Assembly (NCBI GenBank): GCA_022393335.1
Contig: JAJEKB010020311.1
Span: forward strand, 91,597-155,596
Reading direction: 5' to 3'
DNA: 64,000 bases
DNA from: Macrotrachela quadricornifera
Lineage: Eukaryota > Rotifera > Eurotatoria > Philodinida > Philodinidae
The translations under genes were made by a program, and so were the position numbers. Under the pieces are notes generated by a model that was given only the letters and a program-made list of their open reading frames with translations, did no database searches and was not told where the DNA came from. Of this stretch, positions 34,274 to 46,144 are shown in pieces. Every line of letters starts with the position of its first letter. Position 1 is the stretch's first letter.

Positions 34274-37200
34274 CCACATTTCATAGGACTTTTTTCATCG
34301 TGCCTGGAACCTCTGCTACAGAGCTTTTTCCGCCGTGTATGAAGTATCTTTCACAGAGCATTTCCCACCGTGCGTGGAGTATCTTTCACAGAGCTTTTTT
34401 CGCCGCGCATCAGGCAACTTCAGTAGGATTCTTCTTATCGAGTTCAAGCTAACATTCTGACTCGCACCCACTTTGGACACGATCACTCTCAAAATTGCAT
34501 TGAACTGTATCATTTGATTAGAAAGTGAATAAAATCACAGTCTCTTACGACTTGGATGAAGTTTGGCGCACGCCTTTCTTTCTCACCCTCAATCACTCTG
34601 CCGACTTTCTTTCGCGCACTCAAGGAACTGATGTCGATAGTTCCATGACGTTATCTCCCACGGTGACTAAACATAGCGAACAGACTCATCAGAATCTCGA
34701 TCTGTATTGATCGCGATGAAATTTCACCCACCCACTTTCACGCACCCCGCTTGGTGGTTCCAACCTCACGTCGACTCTTCTCAGAAACTAATGAAGTAAT
34801 GTGGGAACTTTTGTGACCCTAGCTATCACAGAGACTGAATGTATAGCGAACAGACAAGCGTTCTTCTTTAAATATATAGATACGTCATCGTTGTGAGTCA
34901 AGAAAAACCACAAATACGTTGTTTCTGTGAGTCATAGAAAACAAATAGATACACCATAGTTGTCAATCAAGGGAATACTTGTATGCATTTTTTTCTCTTA
35001 TAATCTATTGGAAACCTTAGATTTTTACATTTAAACCAAAGAACCATCGACACAACATGACTAATCTTGGAATCATAACAAATTCGCTAAATTTCTGAAA
35101 AATTCATCTAAATTTTATTGACATATAACTTGGGTGAAATTTCACCCAAACAACCCCATCCTACTCCTACTAATGGTAACAGCACTCTATCAAGCGAATC
35201 GTTGCGCTCAGAAAAAAACCGCGCAAAACTTGATAATGTTAGTTAAGACATTGCTATCTAGGTGAGATTTCATCCACACCCTCACACCCTCACACCTCAC
35301 ACCCACGGTGAATGACCCGCTATAACCTTCCTCCGCGCCTGGGGATGCACCATGGAAAGTTTGGTGCCACTAGTTTGTACAGAGACCGAATACATAGCGA
35401 ACAGACAGACAGACAGATATTCTTCTTTATCCGTATAGACTAGAGGAGGTATCCACTGCAAAGAAAATACGGTTAAAGTTTTGCATCTTCCACCCGACCT
35501 TTTCTGCTATACATAACACGTCTTTTACAGGACTGTTTTCCGCTGTGACTGAGCCATCTGCAACAGAAATTTTCCCTTCGCTCCTGAAACCTCTATAACA
35601 GGACTTTTACCGGTATGCATCAGGCATCTTTAACAGGATTGATCCTGTTATGCGTTAGCTATTCGCCATAGAACTCTTCTCGCCATGCGTGATACCTCTT
35701 TCACAGGACTTTTTCCACTGTACCTGAAACTTCTGCTACAGAGCTTTTTCCGCCGTGCATGAAGTATCTTTCACAGAGCTTTTCCTATCGTGCGTAGGGG
35801 AACTTTCATAGAGCATTTCTCGCCATACATCAGGCAACTTCAGTTGGGCTCTTCTTATCGGGCTCAAGCTGACATCATCACTTGCATTCACTTTGGACAC
35901 GATCACTCTCGAACTTGCACTGAACTGTATCATTTGATTAGAAAGTGAATAAAATCACAGTCTCTTACGACTTGGATGAAGTTTTGCGCACGCCTTTCTT
36001 TCTCACCCTCAATCACGCTGCCGACTTTCTTTCGCGCACTCAAGGAACTGATGTCGATAGTTCCGTGACGTTATCTCTCACGATGACTAAAAATAGCGAA
36101 CAGCCTCATCAGAATCTCGATCTGTATTGATCGCGATGAAATTTCACCCAGCCACTTTCACGCACCCCGTTTAGTGGTTCTAACCTCAAGTTGACTTTGC
36201 TCCGAAGCTAAGGAAGTAGTGTGGAAACTTTTGTGACGCTAGCTATCACAGAGACTGAATGCATAGGGAACAGACAAGCGTTCTTCTTTAAATATATAGA
36301 TACGTCATCGTTGTGAGTCAAGAAAAACCACAAATACGTTGTTTCTGTGAGTCATAGAAAACTAATGGATATACTATACTTGTGAATCAAGGAAACACTT
36401 GTATACAGGGTGTTCCAAAAGTCCCCGAGAAAAGTTTCTGCGCATGTCTTCACTAATACATTTGACTTTATCCATAAATTTTTTTTTTGAATTGTAGCTA
36501 AGAATATCAAGTTTCAGTTGACCAAAACAACCTCCCATACTATTCCTTGCACAACAGTACCTATGAGGTGATTACGAAAATATTTCCACTTTTTTCTAGC
36601 TAAAAAATATGAAAATTTTTCGTTTTTTCTCAAAATTTTCATCTTTCTGCTGTGACTCTTCATGCGTTTCGTCGAAAAAATGTGCTGAAACTCCTATCAT
36701 CATATCAGTTCTTGTAGAGCTTGACGAGCTCTATCAAGTTAGCTGAAAAGATGAGCGAAAAATTGCTTAGCGAGACTTTAAGCTGCTAGCCTCTTATGGA
36801 GCACGCATAGTTTTTGTGCTTGACCCGTAGGTACTATTTTACAAGGAATAGTATGGGAGGTTGTCTTGGTCAACTGAAACTTGATATTCTCAGCTACAAT
36901 TCAAAAAAAACTTGTGGAGAAAGTCAAATGTATTAGTGAAGATATGCGCAGAAACTTTTCTCGGGGACTTTTGGAACACACTGTACACTTTTTTCTCTTA
37001 TAACCTATTAGAAACCTTCGATTTTCAGATTTAGACCAAAGAACCATCGATATAAAATGATTAATCTTAGAATCATAACAAACTTGCTACATTTATGAAA
37101 AATTCATGCAAATTTCATTGCCATATAACTTGGGTGAAATTTCACCCAAACAACTCCATCCTACTCCTATTAATGATAACAGCACTGTATAAATCCACCA

Positions 37201-37435
37201 CTGGACTCAGAAAACCACCACGGAAAGTTTGGTAGTCTTAGTTAAGATAATACTATCTGGGTGAGATTTTACCCACACCCAACACCCACACACCCAAACT
37301 CACACCCCATAGTGGATGACCCGAAGTCGAGCTTCCTTAGGACTCAGAGAAGCATCGTGGAAAGTTTGGTGACCGTGGCTTTTATAGGGACTGAATGCAT
37401 AGCGAACGGACAGACATTCTTCTTTATATATATAG
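34274..37435. repeat. 1420-bp tandem duplication with 35-bp internal repeats
   Basis: Copy 1 (about 34274-35450) and copy 2 (about 35694-37435) align at a constant offset of 1420 bp (for example GAAAGTGAATAAAATCAC at 34521 and 35941). Copy 2 is longer because a foldback element is inserted at 36406-36983. Both copies begin with a minisatellite of about 35 bp (CTTTCACAGAGCTTTTTCC and variants): about five units at 34274-34450 and about ten at 35521-35872. Each ends with an A/T-rich tail after GAACAGACA..TTCTTCTTTA that recalls the 3' end of RTE-type retroelements or their SINEs (inference). Small frames conserved between the copies (34525-34710 and 35945-36130) follow from the duplication and show no known domain. 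Confidence 0.8.
36406..36983. mobile_element. Mariner-type foldback MITE, 578 bp
   Basis: Ends CAGGGTGTTCCAAAAGTCC and GGACTTTTGGAACACACTG, with complementary arms of more than 250 bp. TA is duplicated on both sides (36404-36405 and 36984-36985). Its absence from the equivalent point of the other tandem copy (near 34990, TTGTATGCATTT) gives an empty site, so the boundaries are firm. It carries a central palindrome TAGAGCTTGACGAGCTCTA also seen in the 49202 element. Confidence 0.9.
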
Positions 37436-37532
37436 ATTAATGTGTTAACGATCCTGTTTCGAAAGTCAATTCAAGAGAAAAATAGCTTTCAGCGCAATTC
37501 CTCCGGGATTAGAAATGTGAAATACGATACAT

Positions 37533-37922
37533 CACGGGGGAAACACCTGGCTCTATGGCTCCACGCTGACTTCACTTGACTGCACGTTGACTCCGCTTCA
37601 CCCCACTTGACTGAAGTCTGCAGTTTCACTCTTGGGATTATTTCCCAAAAACAGAATATTTTCGTTCTGTTTTTGGGAATTATTTTCCATGACAGAAAAA
37701 AAGTGTTCTGTTTTTGGGAATTGTTTTCCAACAATGAACACTTGTATTATTATAGGAATTAATCAAGAGAGAAGCAGCAGAATTTGGGACCCCGCATGAC
37801 TTCATGCGATTCTGCGTGATTTTGCGTGATGCCGTACAAGTTATTTGGCTTCAATTGACACCACTTGACGATACTTGACTCCACTTGACTCCAAGGAAAT
37901 GGAGTCAGGTGTTTCCCCCATG
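37533..37922. mobile_element. hAT-like MITE, 390 bp, with ACTTGACTCC subterminal repeats
   Basis: Ends CACGGGGGAAACACCTGG and CAGGTGTTTCCCCCATG, related to the CAAGGGGGAAA ends at 16186 and 39288. Flanks CGATACAT (37525-37532) and CGATAACA (37923-37930) look like a worn 8-bp duplication. Just inside both ends are direct repeats of about 10 bp, ACTTGACTCC and variants. The middle has three copies of TTCTGTTTTTGGGAAT or its complement forming small hairpins. Confidence 0.65.
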
Positions 37923-38145
37923 CGATAACACTCATTGTTGGTAATTCTAAAAAAATTGGTGTTTTATGTATAACTGGGCATACTTCCGCATTATTCTTGA
38001 CTATAGATCATAGAACTTCAATGAGAAGATACTCCATTGATATTTTAACTAGACTTGAGTTATACATGACCCCTGATAGGATCCTGAAGCTATCTGTCAC
38101 AATATATGATGGCTTTAGACCGCGTTTCTCACTCTCTATGGAGCC

Positions 38146-38406
38146 CGTACCGGGACTTGTTTTTTTGGGATCTACTTCTTCTGCAGGATTTATTGGGATT
38201 TATTTATTTATTAAGGATTTGTTCAGACTATATAGCTATATTAGTATTTCAGCGCAACCTCACTCTTGCTCCTATCCTCCGCACTCGCCCTTACCCTCAC
38301 TTAGTTTTCGCCCTCACCCTCAATAAGAGTTATGTGAAGTTTATTTTAAGATGCATAGGGATTTATTAAAAAATTCGAATAAATCCAAAAAAAATAGATC
38401 CCGGTA
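38146..38406. repeat. Small inverted repeat bounded by GTACCGGGA
   Basis: GTACCGGGACTTGTTTTTTT near 38147 is matched in inverse sense by AATAGATCCCGGTACC ending near 38408, with GGATTTATT-rich inner arms. A run of CCCTCAC-type pyrimidine repeats (38262-38322) lies in the loop. Probably a small DNA-transposon derivative; no duplication seen. Confidence 0.5.
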
Positions 38407-38409
38407 CCT

Positions 38410-39279
38410 GCTGTTTCTTTGTTAGAAAGTGCATGTCAGGTTGCAGAGCTCCACAGAGCCCTTTTTTTGAATTCTTACTTTTTTAGCGAAGAAAGGGGAT
38501 CACAAGTTCAATAACTCAAAAACTGCGCTGGAAATGGGAGTCTAGTTACATAAGTATCTGTATATATAATAAAGATAAAGCTTTATTTAAAAAAGAGGCT
38601 TTGTAGTGCCATGAACCTTGACACGCTCTTTCAAACAAAAAAGAATACAATATACTGAATGAGCCTGAACAGAGAATTCTTGATCACAAGGTCAAAAAAT
38701 CATAAACCGAGAAAAAACGAAAAAGATTTTTTGTTTTTTTTTAAATAAGCCTGTTTTTCAGATAGCCGATTAAAGCAATCATCAAAATTTTTAGCCTAAA
38801 AAGGGATTTTGGATAAAAAACTATATCATTTCTGAAAGATCGAAAGACAAGCTATCTTTCTACATCCTTATCTCAATTTTGAATTTTCTGACAAAAATTG
38901 ACTCTTTTTAAGTGGAGAGATAGCTAAAAGAGCATGGCATAGTATCATTTTTAATGTTTTCCATACACTCTATCATCCATGTAGTTCTGTACAGATCTCT
39001 ACTAGCTTCCAATATATATTGAAAATATATCTCCAAGATTGTCAAAAATCGAAACATTTGAAAATTCTCAAGGTGGGACATATGTGTTTCCAGTGGGTCT
39101 TAAAGGATTAAGATTCTGGAACTCTCATCTAACCCTTATTAGACTGAGCGACATCTGATGTCGACTTTGATCACTGTTAAAGTACAACGGCGAAGCTGAA
39201 AAGACTTCAAAAACTAAAATTTTTCGAAAAAAAAGTTATTTTATAAGATACAAGGGTTCAGAAAAAATTATGTTATACA
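38410..39279. other. Gene-free spacer
   Basis: No frame of interest and no repeat I can delimit. Confidence 0.4.
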
Positions 39280-40288
39280 CTGAGAACCAAGGGGGAAAAG
39301 TGGATTTTTTGGGATGTAAATCCAAAAAAATCCGAAAAATCCGAAATAATCCAAAACTATCATAATTTTATTTTATCGTTAGTGGTGCTTTTAGCCTTAG
39401 CTACAAACATAAATAAATTTAGTCTGCGATTTTCAAGTTTTCCAACAATCAGACACTACAAGCAGACCAAAAAGAAATATGACACGGCATCATGAGTTTT
39501 ACAGTGCTAGACTAAGATAAATTTGAAATGAATAGGACTTATCCAATACGAAATAAATCTGCGGAGGTATGCCACAATATTAATACAGTTTGCTATTGAT
39601 AACGGCTGAAACCGCAACCAGTCCAAGTTCATAAGTTGAAATCCTTTACGCTGCAGATCTGATTACGAGATGTATTCCCTAGTCGACTCTCCCTTGCAAA
39701 GTCCTCAAGGACTTCCCGCAAAAATGTAAAGTTCCTGGAGAATAAGTGTACATCAATACCCATTAAGAATTGGGGACTGGACACCAGCAGAACTGAGTAT
39801 ACATCAAACTGACTCATGATCTATTGAGTCATTAATAGTTGTTTTTTTTGCATTATAATCCGATTAATCAAAAGTCCGACTTGAAATTTGAATTTTTTTC
39901 AGTATTCATTTTTATTTTATGATGATATCTGCTCTTGTTTTTGATATACTGTAGACTGATATGGATTAGCCATATGTCTATCTTTATAACTCACTAGTGA
40001 TTCTGTATCTATACTGCTAATCTTACATTTTTATCTCTTTCTATGTGCATAATCACTATATAATTTCGAGAGAAGTACTTTTGCAATCACTATTACAAAC
40101 TTGGTTTTTATTTTTATATTACACTTTGTTTAACAGATTTTGTATATGGTACGTATACACGAGACTATGTGCTTTCATATTCCGGGATAACTTTTTATAC
40201 CATACTGTCTTCCTTATAATATGACATAGAGTACATTTGATGGTCATAGTCATGGTCATGATCATGGTAGAGGAAGACCAGTAGTGTA

Positions 40289-40590
40289 AAAATTGAATTC
40301 AAGTATCCAACTATCCTTTTAAGTATTCAAATATCCAATTATTCAACTATTCAAGTAAACACGCATATCCTCCCGCCGTCTTCTGCTGTGTTTTACTCCG
40401 CAAAAGATTGCGCCCTCACTTCAGCTGATTCTATTGGGTTTGGTCCCGCCTTTCTCCAAAGGTTGCACTCCCATTCTCAGCTGCCCCTGTTGGACTTGGC
40501 CCTATTGCCTCAAAGTTGAATGCTTGAACAGTTGAAAACTTGAAATGATAGTTGAATAGTTGAATTCAAGTTTCAAGTATTACATATATG
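40289..40590. repeat. Inverted repeat bounded by TTGAATTCAAG
   Basis: Left TTGAATTCAAGTATCC and right AGTTGAATTCAAGTTTC carry runs of ATTCAACTATTCAAG-type units in opposite orientation around a GC-richer centre (about 40370-40500). It may be a small element nested inside the 39288 hAT-like element. Confidence 0.55.
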
Positions 40591-40925
40591 ATTAAGGAGG
40601 GAGAGGATATTGTTATCCTACTTTTATTAATAATAATAAAACATTAATAAGAAATAATTTTTTTTCGAAAGATAACTTTTGACTCCAATTAATGCCTATT
40701 ACATCAGTCACAATACCACTATCAATATTGTTTAGTATTGACTCCCATCGAAATAGATTAGGACCACAACAGTTCTAGATCATATGCTTAAATTCTTTGC
40801 AAGAAGGATTTGATTGAACAGATCAGTTTTTTGAACTCATCGAATACTCTTCATAATCTATTCTAAACAGCTTCCAATATCTTTTCGTCCATACCTGCAG
40901 AAATTGTCTGGGAGTTGTTGATCCC

Positions 40926-41120
40926 TATCTGGGGTGTCGCTCAGGGCTTGCCGGTTCCTACCTGAGCATCGTCTAGAACTTACTGCATTCTACATGGAGT
41001 ATTATCCGGATCTTGCTGAACCTGTCTGTATGTGTTATCTCGAATATGTTGGGATCTACCAAAGAATGGCATCTAGAACCTTTTGAATCTTATCTATCGT
41101 TGCTATCTACAACCTTGTCG
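40926..41120. repeat. Minisatellite, about 34-bp unit, about six copies
   Basis: Degenerate units of the form CTAYCTGGAGTRTYRTCTAGAACTTGCTG follow one another. Similarity between units is only moderate. It lies inside the 39288-43050 element. Confidence 0.55.
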
Positions 41121-43208
41121 ACTTTCACTGGTGATTGTACAGCCAAAATCTCTAATAAAAACGCATTCATGCAAATTGGTCTATGACTTTATGTAAGATA
41201 AAAGTTGATATTAATAAAAGTAATCTGATAGAATAGAATCCTTTTCCAAGACTTCATTTCTTACTGAGCAAAAGGTAAACTCTTTGGGCTTAAGATCTCT
41301 TGTTTCCCTTAGGTACTCGAAAAAACGTTTTTGTCATTTTTCTGTTTATAATTTTGACAGATCGATTGAAAAAAAACATACTAATCACGAAAATCATGCT
41401 ATATTTCTATATTAGTCAAGTAATAAGAGATATCTTGGGCATTTTTAAAAAACGAAAAAATCAGTTTTAGACCTAAAACGGCATTAATATTCGTGCATGA
41501 ATCGTCGGTATTAGGCTTCTTCGATACATAATGTTTTTCTCTATCAGAATATGTGAGAAGATTTCGGAGATACGATTCTTCTTGAAAGGTTATTCGGTGA
41601 ATATCATCCTCAATTGATGGCATACTATTATATGCAATGTTACTTTACGTTGGTGAATCAATGAGATTTTTATGTACAAAAGATAATTCGACGGACTCTT
41701 TCCAATGAAACTACTTTCAACATTGTTTGTACTGCTCTTGTACCGCTTGTATAGCCATTCTGGGCTAGGAGAAGGTGCCTATAATGATTACCTGAACGTT
41801 GGTTATCATCGTTATAAATAATTTCACTGGAAAAGGCTCGTTGAGCTACTTACATGCATAAAAAACCTCGTTGATTCACTGGTGTGACGTAACATTGTAT
41901 ATGATAGCGAGTTTCCTATATGGGGTGGTATTCACCCAGCAACTTTTCAAGAGGAATTCTATCTCCAAAATCTCCTTATATATTCTGGTAGAGAGAAAAA
42001 TTCTACACCGAATAAATGTAATACTAATGATCGTACATTTGATAATAACAATCCTTTAGACTAGAAGCTGAGTTTTCAGCCTTTCAAAAATGTCCAACAT
42101 GTCTATTCGCAGGGTACTAAGTAAAGTCGTGGGAAACAATACAATTCGATCATAAAGTTAGAGTTGGAATCACTCTTTATTATTGTTCATGGAGTCATGC
42201 ACTCATTTTGAGGAGTGCGTTGTTATTATAGTTAATGACTCTATGATACCCAACAAGAATCGAAAAATTTCTAGAGAGCATACCCAAATATAACCCAATA
42301 GATTCTAGATAACACTCCCACGTAGGACTTGACGACTTCGAGAAGCAATTTCTAGACGTAGGTTGCAAAATTATGGGAAGCTGCCTAAAATACATATAAG
42401 TTCTTAGATTCGATCTTTTAATCAAATTTTCCGCGTAAAAGAGCTACATTCTTTGATTTTGAATCGACGCAGTCCTTATCAATATCAATACCTCAATATC
42501 AGTCAAGATCAATTCCAATATTACTCAGTAGTAAATAGTTTCTTATTGACGTTATTGGTATTGTGACACTCCTATCACTAACTCATACTTGTTCATCACG
42601 TACTAGTGAATTTTGATTAAGAAGTTTCAATAGTAATCAGTGAAAAGCGAGTGAAACCGTCAGTACAGAGAAAAACGTGAGAAACGGCAGAAGTTTAATG
42701 TCGCATAATGTTTTAAATGTGAACTAGGACCACTCGATTGACCGAAAGTCTTTAAATATTTTTTTGTTGTGATTGCAAAAGTGCTATCAGTTCAGTCACA
42801 TTACTGGGTCTTATAACGGTAGAACACTGTTTTATAAAAGAAAACCTGGTATTCATTTGATAGAGGAGGAAAAGGCTGGTTAAAATGCTAAAGAACCCCA
42901 GAAAAGTCAAAAATTTTAAAAAAGTCCCAAAAATCTCACAATTTTGAAGACTCCTAAATAGTTCATAAAAACCCTGGAATCTCAAAAAATCCCAAAATCC
43001 CGAAAAATCTTCTCTGGATTTGAAATCTCAAATCCGCTGTTTCCCCCTTGCTGAGAACTCATCATAAAAAAGATAAACTATAGCGCGTTCGATAGCGGAC
43101 AATTTTCCCTATGTAACGCGATATAAATGGAAAAATTGAAAAATTTGACGAAAATTGACTTTTCAGGATGGGGAACTTTAAGGTACTCCGGAGAACTTTT
43201 CTGGACCT

Positions 43209-43470
43209 ACATAAAGGTAGTCCTTATAAGTTTTCAAGGGCTATCTGAGGACAATCCTTATAACTTTTCAATGACTATTTAGGGTGGCCTTTGTAACTTT
43301 CCAGGGACTATCCAAGAGTAGTCCTTATAATTTTTCAAGGACTCTCTGAGGACAGACTATTTTACTGTTTTGGGACTAACTAAGGTTATTTATTACAGTT
43401 CTTTAGAGTCTATCCAAGAGTAGCCATTATAACTTCTTGAAGACTAGCTATAGATGCCTCTTTTTACTAC
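43209..43470. repeat. Minisatellite, about 34-bp unit, about eight copies
   Basis: Units such as GTCCTTATAATTTTTCAAGG followed by ACTATCCAAGAGTA repeat with substitutions. The array begins about 150 bp outside the right end of the hAT-like element. Confidence 0.65.
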
Positions 43471-43999
43471 ATGAAGATTATTTCAGCAATGAATTTTCTT
43501 ACAGTGATCAACACAGAGAATAATGTTGTCTTGGTCGCTTCAAAAGTTATTAAAGGCTCTTTATGATTTGCACCGACGAATACTACAATTTGTTTGTGCA
43601 GTAGTGAAGAAAAAGCTGCCTAGAAAATAGGAATGTGTTGATGAAAACTTTTAGTCTACACACTTCGTGAAACCATCTTACGATTCAGCAGACTCTGCGT
43701 ATTCCAAACTTTCATCAATTTATGGAGAGTACGGCTTTAAAGGTGTTCAAAAATTGGTGAATTACGTCTTAGAAGTGATCTGTTCGAACAGTTTCGCGGA
43801 TCAGATATAAAATCGAACTGTTTTAGATGTCCAAATAATATCATGACGAAAAGCTCAGTTTACCTAATGCTAATATTCAGTTTGTTTGAGACTTAGAATT
43901 GTTATTCGTATAAAGAAGGCGAATCTCTGGTTACATAGAGATGGCGAGAGCATTTGTGTTCACATATTACAAAAACCTACATTTACGAAAGTATTGGAG

Positions 44000-44618
44000 G
44001 TTTAATGCAACATGTAAGGAATCATAGTTCACCTTACAAGACAGTTAGAGGTTTAGTAGAATATGCATTAAACCATAATTTAATTTGCAACTGTTGAAGG
44101 TTTAGTACATAATTTACCAGTCCATAAACTACCTTGCGAAACCATTGGAGCTTTAGTATAGAATGTACAGAATTTTGGGAGGTTTACTGCAAAAGTTACC
44201 AAATCATAAATTGATTTATGATACTGTCGAAGGCCTGGTAGCTGATATACTAAACCATGAAATATATTACGGAGCCATCGAGAGTATAGTATAGAATGTG
44301 CGAACTATAAAGTGGTTTTGGAAGCTACCAAAGGTTCAGTATGTAATCTACCAAACTATTGATGGTTTAGTGAAACATGCGCGACACGATGCACAGCTTT
44401 CTCATAAGATCCAAAAAACAAACTGATTTATGAAGTTGTCGGAGGTTTAGTGATTGATCTACTAAATCATGAAGCACATTTTGGAACTATCAGAGGTTTG
44501 GGAAAAGATTCATGAAACCACAAACTAACTTTCAGCACTATTCAGGGTTCAGTACATGCTGTACTAAACCAATGATCAATTTATGAAACTATCGGGGGTT
44601 TCGTACAATATGTGCCAA
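44000..44618. repeat. Minisatellite, about 51-bp unit, about 12-13 copies
   Basis: Each unit opens with GAGGTTTAGTA, continues with a TACCAAACCAT-like block and closes with ACTGTCGAAG-like sequence. Some units are shortened (about 31 bp) or extended (about 80 bp). The array stops at the CAAGGGGGAAAATGC terminus at 44622. Confidence 0.7.
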
Positions 44619-44621
44619 TTT

Positions 44622-44988
44622 CAAGGGGGAAAATGCTGACACCCAGCATCCTGGTACCTCAGCACCTCGGCACCTGTTGGACACCTTCAGCACCCAATCA
44701 GCATCTTTAGCGCCTTCCACTATGAGCACCTTCAGCATCTTCAATATCTTCAATCCCTTTTCCTTTATCTTAACTGCATTTCCCAGCACCTTACGGTAAA
44801 ATTTGAAGAGTAGAATCTAGGCATCAAATTTTATCGCAAGATGCTGGGTAAAGCAGTTAAGATAAAGGAAAAGGGATTGAAGGTACTGAAGGTGCTCATA
44901 GGGGAATGCGCTAAAGGTGCTGATTGGATGTTGAAGATGCCGACTGCGTGCCGAAGGTGCCCAACAGGTGCCGAGGTGCTGAGCAGTG
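44622..44988. mobile_element. Orphan CAAGGGGGAAAA terminus plus CAGCACC-rich hairpin
   Basis: The CAAGGGGGAAAATGCTG end at 44622 is the left terminus of the hAT-like family, but no TTTCCCCCTTG partner is visible downstream. Immediately inside is a hairpin with arms 44648-44800 and 44838-44988, full of CAGCACCTT units and their complement. It resembles the interior of the 79-bp copy (CCAGCATCC, GAGGTGCTG). The right end may be lost through the adjoining element at 44986. Confidence 0.6.
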
Positions 44989-46144
44989 AGCCTAACACTT
45001 TACTAGCACATAGTAAGCATTACAATGGTCTATTTTATTTGAATCTGAGTTTATCAAGAAAACATGACAGTTGATTTATTGAGGGCAGGAAGGAGGGCTA
45101 GCCTGGGTGAAGAGGCTAGATGGTGCTTTGAAATCATGACGCGTTAGTCCCAGCCTCGGGTGGGAGTAGGGTGAACCAGGTGGAACTAGGTGGCACTAAG
45201 TCAGAATCGAGTCGGTTGGAACAAATTGCTGCGATTTTTTATTTTGAAATGTAAACGACAGTTGACTCATGGTAAGTGTGCAAAACGTTTCTTTATATAT
45301 GGAATGATAGAGAAAACAATGCTCTATCTTTCTATTCTACTCAGTTACTCTTGAAGTAATATCATCATAATCAAATTTCGATAGAAACTGTTATTGCTGA
45401 AAACTTCACTAACGAGTAAGCCAGATTGTATGAGTGTTTTGCATCGCAATTTTCAATCACTTAATACGTTGTACTAAAAAACAAAACGTACCACAAGTAT
45501 AGCGTACAAGCTGTATAATTTACACAAGAGCATTTATTTTATAGTTGCACTTTTTTTTCTGTATTAAAAGAAATTTTTAGACACCAATTTTTGATCGTGT
45601 GAAAGGGATAATGTTTTAAGTACGAGATGAATTTATTTTTTCTTATTTCATGTTTTCATCACTTGATATCTTTTATTTAAAAAATACAATGTACTTTACA
45701 AGAGACAGCACGAAAGGCTCTACCATCTAGGTGGAAAAAGTTACTTTAATTATGCATTTTCTGTTTTTAAAAGAAGCAAAATTCTGTGTGGTCATTTTTC
45801 GTCCTTCCGAAAAAATCATCTTCTCTCATTTCATCATCTACGAAACAATCAGTCTTATCTAAATTATACAGCTTGTCACGCTATACTTGTGGTATGTTTT
45901 GCTTTTAGTACAACGTATTGAGTGATTGAAAATTGCGATGCAAAACATACTCATTCAATCTAGCTTACTCGTTAGTGAAGTTTTCACCAATAACAGTTTC
46001 TATCGAAATTTGATTATGATGATATTAGTTGAAGAGTGATCAAGTGGAACAGAAAGATAGAGCATTGTTTTTTGTATCATTTCATATATAAAGAAAGGTT
46101 TTTCAGACTTTTTATGTGATATTAAAGTGTCAGGCTCACTACTT
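44986..46144. mobile_element. Foldback element with AGTGAGCCTRACACTTTA ends
   Basis: Outer ends AGTGAGCCTAACACTTTA (about 44987) and TAAAGTGTCAGGCTCACT (about 46126-46143) are inverted. Inner complementary arms run 45283-45522 and 45859-46103 with a loop of about 335 bp. About 270 bp near the left end (45010-45280) has no partner and may be an insertion. No gene. Confidence 0.65.

Larger units (their letters stand above)
39288..43050. mobile_element. 3.76-kb non-coding hAT-like element
   Basis: Starts CAAGGGGGAAAAG and ends TTTCCCCCTTG, flanked by a perfect 8-bp direct repeat CTGAGAAC (39280-39287 and 43051-43058). Both ends have AAAAATCC-like simple repeats just inside the termini. Despite its size, no open frame longer than about 80 residues shows a transposase motif, so it is non-autonomous. 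The interior holds a GAATTCAAG-bounded inverted repeat (about 40289-40590) and a minisatellite of about 34 bp (40926-41120), both listed separately. It belongs with the 79-bp and 390-bp elements that share its termini. Confidence 0.8.

Noticed and set aside
34525..36130. A 61-residue frame conserved in two copies
   Set aside because: Both copies belong to a recent 1420-bp tandem duplication, which explains the conservation without selection.
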